DNA from: Mycobacterium basiliense
GTDB lineage: Bacteria; Actinomycetota; Actinomycetes; Mycobacteriales; Mycobacteriaceae
Assembly (NCBI RefSeq): GCF_900292015.1
Contig: NZ_LR130759.1
Span: forward strand, 1,736,001-1,800,000
Reading direction: 5' to 3'
DNA: 64,000 nucleotides
Shown here: piece after piece, positions 9,435-19,751 of the stretch
How the letters are laid out: every line of letters begins with the position of its first letter
Position numbering within the stretch: the stretch's first letter is position 1
Made by a program: the position numbers and the translations under genes
Notes under the pieces: generated by a model
The model's input: only the letters and a program-made list of their open reading frames with translations
Told to the model about the DNA's origin: nothing
Databases searched by the model: none

Positions 9435-10067
9435 GTGTCAGCCGAACCTGCCGAGCGTTCCAGCGGTCTGGCACCGGGCGAAGCGAGCGGTGTGCACGTG
9501 CCCGCGCTCAGCGCATGGTGGGTACTGATCGCCGGTGTCCTCGGCTTGCTGGCTTCGGGTGCGTTGACGGTGGAGAAAATCAGGAGCCTGCTGGATCCGA
9601 CCTATGTGCCGGTGTGCAACATCAACCCGATCGTGTCGTGCGGCTCGGTGATGTCGACGCCGCAAGCGTCGATTCTGGGTTTTCCCAATCCGCTTGTCGG
9701 CATCGCCAGCTTCACCGTGGTGGTGGTCACCGGTGTGCTCTCGGTGGCGAAAGTGCCTCTGCCCCGTTGGTATTGGCACGGACTGACAGTCGGGATGCTT
9801 ACCGGTGCGCTGTTCGTGCACTGGCTGATCTTCCAAAGCTTGTACCGCATTGGGTCCCTGTGCCCGTATTGCATGGTGATCTGGGCGATCACCGTCACAC
9901 TGCTGGTGGTCGTCGCTTCGATGGCGTTCCGCCCGACGGACGGGCAAAATGGCGTTACCGCGCGCCTGCTTTTTCAGTGGCGATGGTCGCTCGTCGTGCT
10001 GTGGTTCACCGCGGTGTTTCTGCTGATCATGATCCGTTTCTGGAACTACTGGGCGACACTCATCTGA
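9435..10067 (+). CDS. Vitamin K epoxide reductase family (DsbB-equivalent) membrane protein
   Basis: A 210-residue integral membrane protein with about five hydrophobic segments and the VKOR redox motifs: the loop pair Cys61/Cys69 in CNINPIVSC and the active-site CPYC (Cys143, Cys146). In actinobacteria this protein re-oxidises DsbA and passes electrons to menaquinone; directly downstream of a DsbA gene it is the obvious partner. GTG 9435 was chosen because it gives the family length of 210 residues and starts 8 bases after the upstream stop. Confidence 0.92.
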   Translation: MSAEPAERSSGLAPGEASGVHVPALSAWWVLIAGVLGLLASGALTVEKIRSLLDPTYVPVCNINPIVSCGSVMSTPQASILGFPNPLVGIASFTVVVVTGVLSVAKVPLPRWYWHGLTVGMLTGALFVHWLIFQSLYRIGSLCPYCMVIWAITVTLLVVVASMAFRPTDGQNGVTARLLFQWRWSLVVLWFTAVFLLIMIRFWNYWATLI

Positions 10068-10110
10068 GTGATCGGCAACTGACTGGGCTGGGCTAGGTAA
10101 GGGGTCGAGC

Positions 10111-13100
10111 ATGATCTCCAAAGTGTTAGTGGCAAACCGCGGTGAGATCGCGATACGAGCGTTCCGCGCCGCCTACGAACTGGGTGTCGGCACCGTCGCC
10201 GTCTATGCCCATGAAGACCGCAATTCGCTGCATCGATCCAAGGCCGATGAGTCCTATCAGATTGGTGAGGTCGGTCACCCGGTGCGGGCGTACCTCTCCG
10301 TGGACGAGATCGTCGAAACGGCCCGCCGCGCGGGCGCCGACGCGATCTATCCCGGCTATGGATTCTTGTCCGAGAATCCGGACCTGGCCGCGGCGTGCGC
10401 GGCGGCGGGCATCACCTTCGTGGGTCCAGGCGCCGAAGTGCTTGAGCTGACTGGAAATAAGTCGCGTGCCATCGCCGCCGCCCGAGCGGCCGGCCTGCCC
10501 GTGCTGACGTCCTCGGCACCGTCGGCCTCGGTGGAGGAGCTGGTCGCGGCCGCTGCTGGCATGCGGTTTCCGCTATTCGTCAAGGCGGTTGCCGGCGGTG
10601 GTGGCCGTGGCATGCGACGGGTCAACGAGGCTGCCGCGTTGCCGGAAGCGGTCGAGGCGGCCAGCCGAGAAGCCGAGTCCGCGTTCGGCGACCCGACCGT
10701 CTATCTCGAACAGGCGGTGCTGCACCCCCGCCACATCGAGGTGCAGATCCTGGCGGACACACACGGCGACGTGATCCATCTCTACGAGCGCGACTGCAGC
10801 GTGCAGCGCCGTCATCAGAAGGTCATCGAGCTGGCACCGGCGCCCAATCTGCCGGCCGAGCTACGCGACAGGATTTGCGCCGACGCGGTGGCCTTTGCCC
10901 GTCACATCGGATACAGCTGCGCTGGCACCGTCGAGTTCTTGCTGGATCGAAGCGGTGACTACGTCTTCATCGAGATGAATCCCCGGATTCAGGTGGAGCA
11001 CACCGTAACCGAGGAGATCACCGACGTCGACCTGGTGTCCAGCCAGCTGCGGATTGCCGCGGGGGAGACGCTTCGCGACTTGGGCTTGGGGCAGGATGCG
11101 ATCCGGCCCCACGGGGCCGCACTGCAGTGCCGGATCACCACCGAGGACCCGGCCAACGGCTTCCGCCCGGACACCGGGCGGATCAGCGCACTCCGTAATC
11201 CCGGCGGTGCCGGCATCCGGTTGGACGGCAGCACCAACCTGGGCGCCGAGATCAGCGCTCATTTCGACTCCATGTTGGTCAAGCTGACTTGCCGAGGCCG
11301 GGATTTTGCGACGGCGGTGAACCGGGCGCGCCGGGCGATGGCGGAGTTCCGAATTCGTGGGGTATCGACCAACATCCCCTTCGTGCAAGCGGTACTGGAT
11401 GATCCCGATTTCCAGGCCGGCCGCATCACCACGGCGTTCATTGACGAGCGGCCCCAGCTGCTGACCGCGCGTACCTCGGCCGACCGAGGCACCAAGATCC
11501 TCAACTACCTGGCCGATGTCACGGTGAACAAGCCGCACGGCAGCCGCCCGTCCAAGGTGTACCCGAACGACAAGCTGCCTGCGGTGGATCTGGACGTCCC
11601 GCCGCCGGCCGGCTCCAAGCAGCGGCTGGTCGAGTTGGGTCCGGAGGGTTTCGCGCGCTGGCTCAGGGAATCGCCCGCGGTGGGTGTCACCGACACCACC
11701 TTCCGAGACGCCCACCAGTCGTTGCTGGCGACTCGGCTGCGCACCAGCGGACTGAGCCGGGTGGCGCCCTATCTGGCGCGGACCATGCCGCAGTTGTTGT
11801 CGGTGGAGTGTTGGGGCGGTGCAACTTACGACGTGGCGCTGCGCTTCCTCAAAGAGGACCCGTGGGAGCGGCTGGCCACGCTGCGTGCGGCGATGCCCAA
11901 CATTTGTTTGCAGATGCTGCTGCGTGGCCGGAACACCGTGGGATACACGCCCTATCCCGAGGTGGTTACGTCGGCCTTCATCGAGGAAGCGACCGCGACC
12001 GGAATCGACATTTTCCGAATCTTCGATGCGCTCAACAATCTAGAGTCCATGCGGCCAGCGATCGACGCGGTGCGCGAAACCGGCTCCGCGGTAGCCGAAG
12101 TCGCGATGTGCTATACCGGCGACTTGGCCAATCCCGCGGAGCGGCTCTACACCCTGGACTACTACTTGCGGCTGGCCGAACAGATCGTGGACGCGGGTGC
12201 CCACGTGTTGGCCATCAAGGACATGGCCGGGTTGTTGCGGGCCCCGGCCGCGCATCAGCTGGTCAGCGCGTTGCGCAGTCGTTTCGATCTGCCGGTGCAT
12301 GTGCACACCCACGACACCCCGGGCGGTCAGCTGGCCAGCTATGTTGCCGCCTGGCAGGCGGGTGCCGACGCCGTCGACGGTGCGGCCGCTCCGTTGGCGG
12401 GCACCACCAGTCAGCCCGCGTTGAGTTCGATCGTTGCCGCTGCCGCTCACACCGAATACGACACCGGGCTGTCGTTGTCAGCGGTATGCGCGCTGGAGCC
12501 GTACTGGGAAGCGGTACGAAAGGTCTACGCGCCCTTTGAATCCGGTTTGCCCGGCCCGACGGGTCGGGTGTATCACCACGAGATCCCTGGTGGCCAGTTG
12601 TCGAACCTGCGACAGCAGGCGATTGCGCTGGGATTGGGGGACCGGTTCGAAGAAGTCGAAGAGGCCTATGCCGGGGCGGACCGGGTGCTGGGGCGTTTGA
12701 TCAAGGTCACCCCGTCCTCGAAGGTGGTCGGCGATCTGGCCCTGGCGCTGGTGGGTGCGGGCGTAAGCGCAGACGAATTCGCCGCGGAGCCAGCGCGATT
12801 CGATATTCCAGACTCGGTCTTGGGGTTCCTGCGTGGCGAGCTGGGTGATCCGGTCGGAGGGTGGCCCGAGCCACTGCGCAGCGCGGCCCTGGCCGGGCGC
12901 GCGCCGGCGAAGCCCGTCGGTCAGCTCACCGGTGAGGACCAGAGCGCACTGGCGGCGCCGGGACCCAAACGACAGGCGACCTTGAACCGGTTGCTGTTCC
13001 CAGCTCCGACAAAGGAATTCGAGGAGCACCGGGAAACCTACGGCGACACCTCCCAGATGTCGGCCAACCAATTCTTCTACGGCTTGCGCCAGGGTGAGGA

Positions 13101-13494
13101 GCACCGGGTAAAGCTGGAGCGCGGGGTGGAACTGTTAATCGGCCTGGAGGCTATCTCCGAACCCGACGAGCGCGGAATGCGAACGGTCATGTGCATCATG
13201 AACGGCCAACTGCGGCCGGTATTGGTGCGCGACCGCAGCATCGCCAGCGTGGTCCCGGCCGCCGAGAAGGCCGAGCGCGGTAATCCCGGACACATCGCCG
13301 CACCGTTCGCCGGGGTTGTCACGGTCGCGGTATCGACCGGGGATCAGGTAAGCGCCGGACAGACCATTGCCACCATCGAGGCCATGAAGATGGAGGCACC
13401 GATCACCGCTCCCAACGACGGCACCGTCGCCCGAGTGGCGGTGTCGGATACCGCCCAGGTCGAGGGCGGGGACCTGTTGGTGGTGGTGAGCTGA
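10111..13494 (+). CDS. pca: Pyruvate carboxylase
   Basis: A 1127-residue single-chain biotin enzyme that carboxylates pyruvate to oxaloacetate. The biotin carboxylase domain (about 1-450) starts [11 protein letters not shown] and carries the ATP-grasp glycine loop AGGGGRGM and [10 protein letters not shown]. The carboxyltransferase domain (about 520-950) begins with [12 protein letters not shown] and includes the metal-site segment VHVHTHDT. The C-terminal biotinyl domain has EAMKMEAPI, with biotinylated Lys1093. Length matches the family. The rsmD reading frame overlaps its last codons, suggesting co-transcription. Confidence 0.97.
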   Translation: MISKVLVANRGEIAIRAFRAAYELGVGTVAVYAHEDRNSLHRSKADESYQIGEVGHPVRAYLSVDEIVETARRAGADAIYPGYGFLSENPDLAAACAAAGITFVGPGAEVLELTGNKSRAIAAARAAGLPVLTSSAPSASVEELVAAAAGMRFPLFVKAVAGGGGRGMRRVNEAAALPEAVEAASREAESAFGDPTVYLEQAVLHPRHIEVQILADTHGDVIHLYERDCSVQRRHQKVIELAPAPNLPAELRDRICADAVAFARHIGYSCAGTVEFLLDRSGDYVFIEMNPRIQVEHTVTEEITDVDLVSSQLRIAAGETLRDLGLGQDAIRPHGAALQCRITTEDPANGFRPDTGRISALRNPGGAGIRLDGSTNLGAEISAHFDSMLVKLTCRGRDFATAVNRARRAMAEFRIRGVSTNIPFVQAVLDDPDFQAGRITTAFIDERPQLLTARTSADRGTKILNYLADVTVNKPHGSRPSKVYPNDKLPAVDLDVPPPAGSKQRLVELGPEGFARWLRESPAVGVTDTTFRDAHQSLLATRLRTSGLSRVAPYLARTMPQLLSVECWGGATYDVALRFLKEDPWERLATLRAAMPNICLQMLLRGRNTVGYTPYPEVVTSAFIEEATATGIDIFRIFDALNNLESMRPAIDAVRETGSAVAEVAMCYTGDLANPAERLYTLDYYLRLAEQIVDAGAHVLAIKDMAGLLRAPAAHQLVSALRSRFDLPVHVHTHDTPGGQLASYVAAWQAGADAVDGAAAPLAGTTSQPALSSIVAAAAHTEYDTGLSLSAVCALEPYWEAVRKVYAPFESGLPGPTGRVYHHEIPGGQLSNLRQQAIALGLGDRFEEVEEAYAGADRVLGRLIKVTPSSKVVGDLALALVGAGVSADEFAAEPARFDIPDSVLGFLRGELGDPVGGWPEPLRSAALAGRAPAKPVGQLTGEDQSALAAPGPKRQATLNRLLFPAPTKEFEEHRETYGDTSQMSANQFFYGLRQGEEHRVKLERGVELLIGLEAISEPDERGMRTVMCIMNGQLRPVLVRDRSIASVVPAAEKAERGNPGHIAAPFAGVVTVAVSTGDQVSAGQTIATIEAMKMEAPITAPNDGTVARVAVSDTAQVEGGDLLVVVS

Positions 13495-14057
13495 CCCGGA
13501 TCATCGGCGGCGTCGCCGGGGGCCGGCGCCTGGCCGTGCCCCCGCGGGGCACCAGACCGACCACCGACCGGGTGCGCGAGTCATTGTTCAACATCTTGAG
13601 CGCCCGCCGGGATCTGACCGGCCTGGCGGTGCTGGACTTGTACGCCGGCTCGGGCGCGCTCGGGCTGGAGGCGCTATCGCGTGGGGCGGCGTCAGCGATG
13701 TTCGTCGAATCCGATCAACGCTCTGCAGCCGTCATCGCTGGCAACATCGAGACACTCGGGCTGACCGGCGCGACGGTGCGCCGTGCCGCGGTGGCTACCG
13801 TGCTGGCGGCCGGACCCGAGTCGCCAGTGGATCTGGTATTGGCCGACCCCCCTTACGATGTCGACAACGCCGAGGTCGAGGCCGTGCTGGACGCGTTGGG
13901 CTCGCACGGCTGGGCGCGCGAGGGAACGATCGCAGCAGTCGAGCGAGCGGCCACCGGTGTTCCCCTGGTCTGGCCGCAGGGCTGGTGCGGGTGGCCGCAG
14001 CGGGTTTACGGCGACACCCGACTAGAGCTGGCGGAACTGGGTGCAAAGCCCTGCTAG
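13491..14057 (+). CDS. rsmD: 16S rRNA (guanine966-N2)-methyltransferase RsmD, probable CTG start
   Basis: RsmD methylates G966 of 16S rRNA. Motifs are [15 protein letters not shown] (SAM site) and ADPPY (catalytic). The conserved N-terminus [12 protein letters not shown] lies upstream of the first ATG/GTG/TTG in frame (GTG 13536). The only reasonable initiator giving the full protein is CTG at 13491, overlapping the pca stop as CTGA. Starting there gives 188 residues, which is the length I remember for the M. tuberculosis homologue; GTG 13536 gives 173 and loses the RIIGG segment typical of the family. Function is secure; the start is inferred. Confidence 0.85.
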   Translation: MTRIIGGVAGGRRLAVPPRGTRPTTDRVRESLFNILSARRDLTGLAVLDLYAGSGALGLEALSRGAASAMFVESDQRSAAVIAGNIETLGLTGATVRRAAVATVLAAGPESPVDLVLADPPYDVDNAEVEAVLDALGSHGWAREGTIAAVERAATGVPLVWPQGWCGWPQRVYGDTRLELAELGAKPC

Positions 14058-14138
14058 CGTCATCGGTCATGACCGCAGCCGGCGATGCAGTGGGTAACGC
14101 CGGCTGCGGGGTCGAGGCGATGAGGAGGAGCGGCGCGT

Positions 14139-14624
14139 ATGAGCGGCGCGGTATGCCCGGGTTCCTTTGACCCGGTGACGTTGGGCCATATCGATGTGTT
14201 TGAACGCGCCGCGGCCCAGTTCGACGAGGTGGTGGTGGCCATCTTGATCAACCCCGCAAAAAGGGGGATGTTCGATCTTGACGAGCGGATCGCAATGATC
14301 ACGGAATCGACAACGCACCTGCCCAACTTGCGGGTGCAGGCCGGCCAAGGGCTGGTCGTCGATTTCGTCAGGGCCCAGGGTATGAACGCCATCGTCAAGG
14401 GTCTGCGCACCGGCACCGACTTCGAATACGAGTTGCAGATGGCCCAGATGAATAAGCACATCGCCGGCGTCGACACCTTTTTCGTCGCAACCGCGCCGCG
14501 GTACTCGTTTGTGTCGTCCTCGCTGGCCAAGGAAGTGGCGATGTTGGGCGGCGATGTTTCGGAGTTGCTGCCAGAACCGGTCAACCGGCGGCTGCGCTTA
14601 CGGATCGATGGTGAACGGGCCTAG
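14139..14624 (+). CDS. coaD: Phosphopantetheine adenylyltransferase
   Basis: A 161-residue enzyme of coenzyme A synthesis that converts 4'-phosphopantetheine and ATP to dephospho-CoA. The nucleotidyltransferase motifs [11 protein letters not shown] (7-17) and the C-terminal [13 protein letters not shown] are intact, with [16 protein letters not shown] in between. Length is the family norm. It lies 81 bases after rsmD, the usual bacterial rsmD-coaD pairing. Its stop codon sits inside the stem of a strong hairpin. Confidence 0.97.
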   Translation: MSGAVCPGSFDPVTLGHIDVFERAAAQFDEVVVAILINPAKRGMFDLDERIAMITESTTHLPNLRVQAGQGLVVDFVRAQGMNAIVKGLRTGTDFEYELQMAQMNKHIAGVDTFFVATAPRYSFVSSSLAKEVAMLGGDVSELLPEPVNRRLRLRIDGERA

Positions 14625-14640
14625 CCCGTGCCGGGCTAGG
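14620..14640. terminator. Perfect hairpin at the coaD stop codon, likely terminator
   Basis: CCTAGCCCG, a 3-base loop TGC, and CGGGCTAGG form a perfect 9 bp GC-rich stem at 14620-14640. It overlaps the coaD TAG. There is no T-run on either side, which is common for mycobacterial terminators. It also lies at the 3' end of the oppositely oriented small secreted gene, so it could serve both. Confidence 0.6.
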
Positions 14641-14678
14641 TCGGCTCGTTCCAGGTCGTCAGCTCGGTTTCGCCGAAA

Positions 14679-14861
14679 CTAGCTGGGGTCGAAGCATTCG
14701 TAGAACGTTTGTGTTGCGTAGTCATAGCAGGTGTAGGTGCCGTATTCGGGCTGGTGGTTGGGGGTGGCGTTGGCGGCGCCAACCGCGCCGACAGCTGCCA
14801 AACCCATGGCCGCCGCCAGCAGCGACATGCTGGCCAGGGCGCGGATGCGGGTAGTGAACAT
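14679..14861 (-). CDS. Small secreted peptide of unknown function
   Basis: A 60-residue protein with a textbook signal peptide: basic MFTTRIR, a hydrophobic Ala/Leu-rich core, and an Ala-x-Ala cleavage site ending GAANA before TPNHQPEY. The mature peptide would be about 27 residues, rich in Tyr, with two cysteines (YTCYDY and YECFDPS) that could form one disulfide. AGAGG lies 7 bases upstream of the ATG. I do not recognise a family. It sits with the PPE gene in a segment that is absent between coaD and purU in the M. tuberculosis order. Confidence 0.6.
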   Translation of the reverse strand: MFTTRIRALASMSLLAAAMGLAAVGAVGAANATPNHQPEYGTYTCYDYATQTFYECFDPS

Positions 14862-15073
14862 GGGTACCTCTCGTGGTCATCGTTGGTGATGGCGGGTGGG
14901 CGGTTGCCGTTGATCGAAGGCTGCGGCCCGGCGTTTGGTGAAAGCTTGGGACATTCTTGGTGACGGAGGGCACCCGGCGTCGGTGCCAACTGCAGAACTC
15001 CGCCGCACCCGTGCACGAGGACTACTTGTTCGCTGGGCCGGCGGGGTAGTGCCTGGCCCTGCCCGGTAGTCGG

Positions 15074-17035
15074 CTACGAGTGGAAGAAACCGGACACGTT
15101 ATTGAGGGCGTTGGATAGCCCGGAGCTGTTCGTGCCGGAGTTGAACAGGCCCGTGGTTGCGGTGACGACCACGGTGACCGGGTTGGGCGGGACGATGGTG
15201 ATTTGAATCGCATTGTCCCCGCTGTTTCCGACGCCGGAGTTGTTGAAGCCAGTATTCGATATGCCGGAATTGAAACCGATACCGGAATTGCCGATCCCTA
15301 CATTTGCCTGGCCGGAATTAAAGATTCCGGAATTGCCGTTGTTGAAAATGATGGTGCCGCCCGGGGAGCCATTCACGAATACGGGCGCGTTGGTGGACGA
15401 CTGGGTGTTGAAGAAACCGGAAGTGTTTTCGCCTGAATTATTGAATCCTGAGTTGTTGCTACCGGTGTTCCAGAAGCCCGAATTTGGACCGCTTTGAGTG
15501 GCGATACTGCCGATTCCAGTGTTTAGATTTCCGGAGTTGAATATGCCGGTATTGGTGTCTCCGGAATTTCCCCATCCGGTGTTAAAAATACCCGCGTTGG
15601 AGAATCCCGTGTTGCCGCCGCCGGGCACCCCGGCGGCGCCGCCCGAGTTCAAGGCGCCAGTGTTGAAGGTGCCCGAGTTCCCGAAGCCGAAGTTGCCGGC
15701 ACCCGCGTTACCGAAACCGGCATTCTTGTTGCCTCCGTTCTCGAATCCAAAGTTGGAGTTGCCCGCATTGGCGAAGCCCGTGTTGATGTCACCCGCGTTC
15801 ACCGAGCCCGTATTGGTGTCTCCCGAGTTCGAGAAGCCGAAGTTGCCGTGGCCGGAGTTGAAGATGCCAACGTTATTATCGCCGGAGTTGAAGAAGCCGA
15901 CGTTGTTGTTACCCGAGTTCCCGAAGCCAAAGTTGCCGAGCCCGGTGTTCAGCGCGCCGACACCCATTTGGTTATCGCCGGTGAGCCCAAATCCGATGTT
16001 GTTGTTGCCGCTGTTTCCAAATCCGATGTTGCCGCTACCGAGATTGGCGAATCCGAAGTTTTCGTTCCCGAGGTTCCCAAATCCTCTATTGGCGTCGCCC
16101 ATGTTTGCGTTGCCGATGTTGTTACTGCCGGTGTTACCGGCACCGACGTTCATATCGCCGATATTCCCATGGCCGATGTTTTGGCTGCCGATATTCCCAT
16201 TGCCGATGTTCTGTGTGCTGCCGGCACCGGTCATTGTCTGGATCCCGTTACCGCTACCCAGATTCGAATTTCCGTAGTTGCCGTTACCCACGTTTCCATG
16301 GCCGGTGTTTCCGCCGCCGAAGTTGGAGTCTCCGGTGTTTCCGCCGCCCAGGTTGGTGTTGCCGATGTTTCCGTTGCCGAGGTTGCCGTCGCCGGTGTTT
16401 CCGTTGCCCAGGTTGAGGTTGCCGATGTTTCCCAAGCCTGTATTGATCGCCGGGATACCCGCCGCTTGCGCGGCGGCGGTTAGCTGACTCACACCCGGCA
16501 GCCCCGACAGCGCCTGCATCAGTCCTGTCTGCCATGACGGTAACGCCGCCGCCGCCGCGGAGGCCCCGCCGTGATAACCCACCATCGCCGCCACATCAGC
16601 GGCCCACATCTGCTCGTAAATGCCCTCCGCAGCAGCAATCGCCGGCGCATTCTGACCAAACAAGTTCGACATCACCAACTGCACAAACGCATCACGATTC
16701 GCCGCCACCGCCAACGGATGCACCATCGCCGCCCGCGCCGCCTCAAAAACCCCGGCCACCGCCTTGGCCTGCCCAGCCGCACCCACCGCCCGCGCCGCCG
16801 CCGCACTCAACCAACGCGCATACGGCGCCGCCGCAGCCGCCATCGCCGCCGCCGCCGGACCCTGCCACGCCTGACCCGCCAACCCCGAGGTCACCGACGC
16901 AAACGCCTCCGCCGCCGTACCCAACTCCTCAGCCAAACCACCCCACGCCGCCGCCGCCCCCAACATCGGCGCCGACCCCGCACCAGAAAACATCCGCAAC
17001 GAATTGATCTCCGGCGGCAACATCGCAAAATTCAT
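15074..17035 (-). CDS. PPE family protein, MPTR subclass
   Basis: A 653-residue PPE protein. The N-terminal PPE domain (about 1-175) has the defining Pro7-Pro8-Glu9 and the WxG turn Trp57-x-Gly59, and is Ala-rich. From residue 198 on it is almost entirely tandem NxGxGNxG/NSGxxNxGxxN pentapeptide-type repeats (MPTR). PPE proteins are typically exported by ESX type VII systems with a PE partner; no PE gene is adjacent here, so this one may use a partner elsewhere. The start MNFAMLPPE was preferred over upstream in-frame codons because PPE proteins begin this way. No SVP motif is seen. It lies inserted between coaD and purU. Confidence 0.92.
   Translation of the reverse strand: MNFAMLPPEINSLRMFSGAGSAPMLGAAAAWGGLAEELGTAAEAFASVTSGLAGQAWQGPAAAAMAAAAAPYARWLSAAAARAVGAAGQAKAVAGVFEAARAAMVHPLAVAANRDAFVQLVMSNLFGQNAPAIAAAEGIYEQMWAADVAAMVGYHGGASAAAAALPSWQTGLMQALSGLPGVSQLTAAAQAAGIPAINTGLGNIGNLNLGNGNTGDGNLGNGNIGNTNLGGGNTGDSNFGGGNTGHGNVGNGNYGNSNLGSGNGIQTMTGAGSTQNIGNGNIGSQNIGHGNIGDMNVGAGNTGSNNIGNANMGDANRGFGNLGNENFGFANLGSGNIGFGNSGNNNIGFGLTGDNQMGVGALNTGLGNFGFGNSGNNNVGFFNSGDNNVGIFNSGHGNFGFSNSGDTNTGSVNAGDINTGFANAGNSNFGFENGGNKNAGFGNAGAGNFGFGNSGTFNTGALNSGGAAGVPGGGNTGFSNAGIFNTGWGNSGDTNTGIFNSGNLNTGIGSIATQSGPNSGFWNTGSNNSGFNNSGENTSGFFNTQSSTNAPVFVNGSPGGTIIFNNGNSGIFNSGQANVGIGNSGIGFNSGISNTGFNNSGVGNSGDNAIQITIVPPNPVTVVVTATTGLFNSGTNSSGLSNALNNVSGFFHS
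15090..16444 (-). repeat. MPTR coding repeat array
   Basis: The C-terminal coding part of the PPE gene is a degenerate tandem array of about 15-nt units (consensus on the coding strand close to GGNAACNNNGGNNTN) encoding Asn-x-Gly-x-Gly/Asn-type repeats. It is interrupted near its 3' end by less regular segments. Repeats like this recombine readily and hamper assembly. They also create long false frames on the opposite strand. Confidence 0.85.
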
Positions 17036-17281
17036 CAGAACCACCCGTCCAACAAGGGCTGTAGGAGTTATGCGCCCGTTTGCCAGCGGTGAGCGCCGGT
17101 AACTCACGTATTGGGTATGACCCCGACCCTACGAAATTCTGCGCCGCCCCAATGCCCAGTTCGCGAAATTCATTTGTATTCGGCTACCGCGCCGACCGGG
17201 TAGCGCTACCGCCGAGCGCCCGGGGGAGGGTGGAACTCCCAGGGGGCATGGCGCGACGGCAACCACTAAGCGCCGGGTTCG

Positions 17282-18178
17282 TCAGAAGACGATGGTCTGG
17301 TTGTGGTGAACGATCACTCGGTCCTGACAGTGCCAGAGCACGGCGCGAGAAAGTACGGCGCGTTCGACATCGGCGCCCACCCGCACCAGATCCTCGACGG
17401 TGTCATTGTGGTCGACACGAACAACGTCTTGCTCGATGATCGGTCCTTCGTCGAGCACTTCGGTCACGTAGTGCGCGGTTGCACCGATCAGCTTGACGCC
17501 ACGCTCGCGTGCCCGCTTGTAGGGCGATGCGCCAGTGAAAGCGGGAAGAAACGAATGGTGAATATTGATCAGGGGGCAGCCGATCGCGTCGAGAAATTCG
17601 GGGGTGAGGATCTGCATGTAGCGGGCAAGAACCACCAAATCGACGTTACCGCAGAGCAACTCACGCTGGCGCCGCTCGGCCTCTGCGCGGGTGTCACGGG
17701 TTGCCGGGATGTGGACGAACGGCACACCGAAGGGTCGTACCTGTTCAGCCAGCTCCGGATGGTTGGCGATCACCATTACAACGGACATCTCGAGCTCGCC
17801 GCGCCGGTTGCGCCACAGCAGATCCAACAAGCAGTGGTCTTCTTTGGAGGCCATGATCGCCACCCGTTTGGGCTTGGCGGCCTCGGCAAATCGGTAATCG
17901 ATGTCGAACTTGTCGGCCACGGCGGCCCCGAATTCGCGTTGCAGTCCGTCGATGGCGGCGGTGAGGCCCGGCAGGTGAAAGATGGCGCGCTGCAAGAAGG
18001 TTCCGCCCTCCGGGGCGGTGGAGTGCTGGTCCAGCGAAATGATGTTCGCGCCGGCCTGGGCCAGAAAGCTACTGACGGCGGCGATGATTCCGGGGCGGTC
18101 GTGGCAGCGGAGCAGTAGCCGGCCGATATCGGCCGGGGGAGGCGGTGCGCCGCCAATGAGCGGGTGGTTGTCAGGCAT
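17282..18178 (-). CDS. purU: Formyltetrahydrofolate deformylase
   Basis: A 298-residue PurU that hydrolyses 10-formyl-THF to formate and THF, supplying formate for purine synthesis. An N-terminal ACT domain (about 15-95, beginning near RLLLRCHDRPGIIA) precedes the formyltransferase domain with INIHHSFLPAF and the catalytic aspartate segment ATAHYVTEVLDEGPIIEQD. The frame is open far upstream (to 18877) through the permease gene, but ATG 18178 gives the family start. It follows the permease by 32 bases, the same order as Rv2963-Rv2964, so the two are likely co-transcribed from the metal-type promoter. Confidence 0.93.
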   Translation of the reverse strand: MPDNHPLIGGAPPPPADIGRLLLRCHDRPGIIAAVSSFLAQAGANIISLDQHSTAPEGGTFLQRAIFHLPGLTAAIDGLQREFGAAVADKFDIDYRFAEAAKPKRVAIMASKEDHCLLDLLWRNRRGELEMSVVMVIANHPELAEQVRPFGVPFVHIPATRDTRAEAERRQRELLCGNVDLVVLARYMQILTPEFLDAIGCPLINIHHSFLPAFTGASPYKRARERGVKLIGATAHYVTEVLDEGPIIEQDVVRVDHNDTVEDLVRVGADVERAVLSRAVLWHCQDRVIVHHNQTIVF

Positions 18179-18210
18179 TGTCGCGCAGGATGATGCCGCT
18201 GCCCAGCGAG

Positions 18211-19407
18211 CTATTGGCCATGTTGCCCGTGCTCTTGGTGGCCGTGACCGTGGCCTTCCGCGCCGGGAGAGCCGCCCATCATGCGCAGCATCGGCATTCC
18301 GCCACTGGTGAGGAACCGGGCCACCAGCAACGCAGCGACGGCGAGAAAGAATATGTTGAGCCAGGTGGTGTAGTTCCACGACATCTCGGCGTGCAGGACC
18401 GTGGCGTTGCGCTGGCTTGGGATGAGATGAGTTGCGCCAAAAAGCAGTTCGATGAGATAGCCGGCGACGACCATCGATGCGTAGAAGGTGGCGAGCAGCG
18501 TCAGCATCATCTTCGTGCCGTAGTACTTCCGATAGATGTTCAAGATCGGCAGGATCAGCAGGTCGGCGAAGATGAAAGCGATGACACCGCCGAAGCTGAT
18601 GCCGCCGTTCCACAGCACCGCGGCCAGCGGCACATTGCCGATCGAGCAGACGAAAGAGACGATCGCAACTATCGGTCCCACGATCGGGCCCCACAGTGCC
18701 GACAGGCTTGGGTGGTTGGCTAAAAAGAAGCTCTGCCAGAATGTTTCGGGCACCCATGCGGCGATGGCCCCGGCAATGAGCAGGCCAAGGATCAGGTCGC
18801 GCAGAATCGCCGCCCACTCCATGACGAACACGTGCGAGACCGAGGTAAACGCCCGTCGGGAAAACATTCGCTGCCAAAAAGAACCGTCGCCGCCGACCGA
18901 CATGTCCATGGCGGCATGGCCTTCCATCGAACCGGCGACGCCTTTTTCGGCTTGTTCGCGGGCGGCGTCGATGAGTCGGGTGCGCACGAACAGCCGGAAC
19001 AAGACGGCCAATACGATGATCATCAGTGGGCCACCGACAAACTCCGCGGCGGTGAACTGCCAGCCCATCAGTAGGGCCAGAATGATGCCCAACTCCACCA
19101 CCAGGTTGGTCGAGCCGATCTCGAAGGCCATTGCGGCGACAAAATTGGCACCTTTACGGAATAGCGACCGTGCCAACGCCACCGCGGCGTAGGAACACGA
19201 GGACGACGCTGCGCCCAACCCGGCAGCGACGGCCAGGGTGCGTGGCCGAGCATCACCCATCAGCGCCACAATCGTCGAGCGGCGCACCACGGCCTGCACC
19301 ACCGCCGACAACGTGAAGCCGAGAATGAGTGCCCACAAAATTTCCCACGTCATCGACCCGGTTATGGCCAACGCGTGTCCGATCGCTCCCAATACGGTGC
19401 CCGCCAC
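18211..19407 (-). CDS. ArsP/SO_0444-type metal permease (Rv2963-like)
   Basis: A 398-residue polytopic membrane protein of the DUF318/ArsP permease family, with about eight membrane segments and a His-rich tail (GHGHQEHGQHGQ) that looks metal-binding. Rv2963 is, as I remember, a member of the copper-responsive RicR regulon, and a matching operator is visible upstream. I chose GTG 19407 because GGAGG lies 5 bases upstream and the extra N-terminal 33 codons open to 19506 would start upstream of the predicted transcription start. The function is probably copper or related metal/metalloid efflux; the substrate is not proven. Confidence 0.82.
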   Translation of the reverse strand: MAGTVLGAIGHALAITGSMTWEILWALILGFTLSAVVQAVVRRSTIVALMGDARPRTLAVAAGLGAASSSCSYAAVALARSLFRKGANFVAAMAFEIGSTNLVVELGIILALLMGWQFTAAEFVGGPLMIIVLAVLFRLFVRTRLIDAAREQAEKGVAGSMEGHAAMDMSVGGDGSFWQRMFSRRAFTSVSHVFVMEWAAILRDLILGLLIAGAIAAWVPETFWQSFFLANHPSLSALWGPIVGPIVAIVSFVCSIGNVPLAAVLWNGGISFGGVIAFIFADLLILPILNIYRKYYGTKMMLTLLATFYASMVVAGYLIELLFGATHLIPSQRNATVLHAEMSWNYTTWLNIFFLAVAALLVARFLTSGGMPMLRMMGGSPGAEGHGHGHQEHGQHGQ

Positions 19408-19477
19408 TCGGTCCTCCGCTCCGGTTGCAAATCTCGGGCGATCATCACAGTTTGGGCAGATGCCCCCTCGGGGGGGC

Positions 19478-19506
19478 AAGTTATACCCAGTGGAGGTACA
19501 TGTCAA
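19478..19506 (-). promoter_or_regulatory. Promoter with RicR-like copper operator
   Basis: On the minus strand TTGACA (19506-19501), 17 bases, then TAACTT (19483-19478) form a good promoter. Inside the spacer and reaching the -10 is TACCT-CCACT-GGGTA (19498-19484), one mismatch from the palindrome TACCC-N5-GGGTA that I recall for the mycobacterial RicR operator. A CsoR-family repressor bound here would block polymerase until Cu(I) is present. Confidence 0.7.
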
Positions 19507-19751
19507 GGCCGCGATCCCCGTCCAGGCTAACGAAAAACAGCTGGTAAGCGGGTGAAAATTGGCTAACGACCACGCTATTGGGTCGGCGGCCTAGCGCGCG
19601 ACTGCCGGCACCGGCCAGGTCCGTTCGTCGTCCGTTTGCCGTCCCCATTTCCGCAGACTTCCTCGAACCGGCGCGGTAGGAGGGTACGCTACGGCCTCTG
19701 GGTGGGGTCTAACGATTGGCGTTGGCCTGCGACGTGTGAAGGGACGCCGGG

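Noticed and set aside
15498..16277. A 259-codon + strand frame with regular Pro-Glu-Leu/Phe-Pro repeats opposite the PPE gene
   Set aside because: It is the mirror of the MPTR repeat array: a periodic 15-base coding repeat gives a periodic open frame on the other strand. There is no ribosome-binding site, and the PPE frame explains the sequence.
19408..19506. N-terminal extension of the permease from ATG 19506, including a CPNC motif
   Set aside because: The ATG overlaps the -35 element of the predicted promoter and would lie upstream of the transcript; GTG 19407 has a strong ribosome-binding site.
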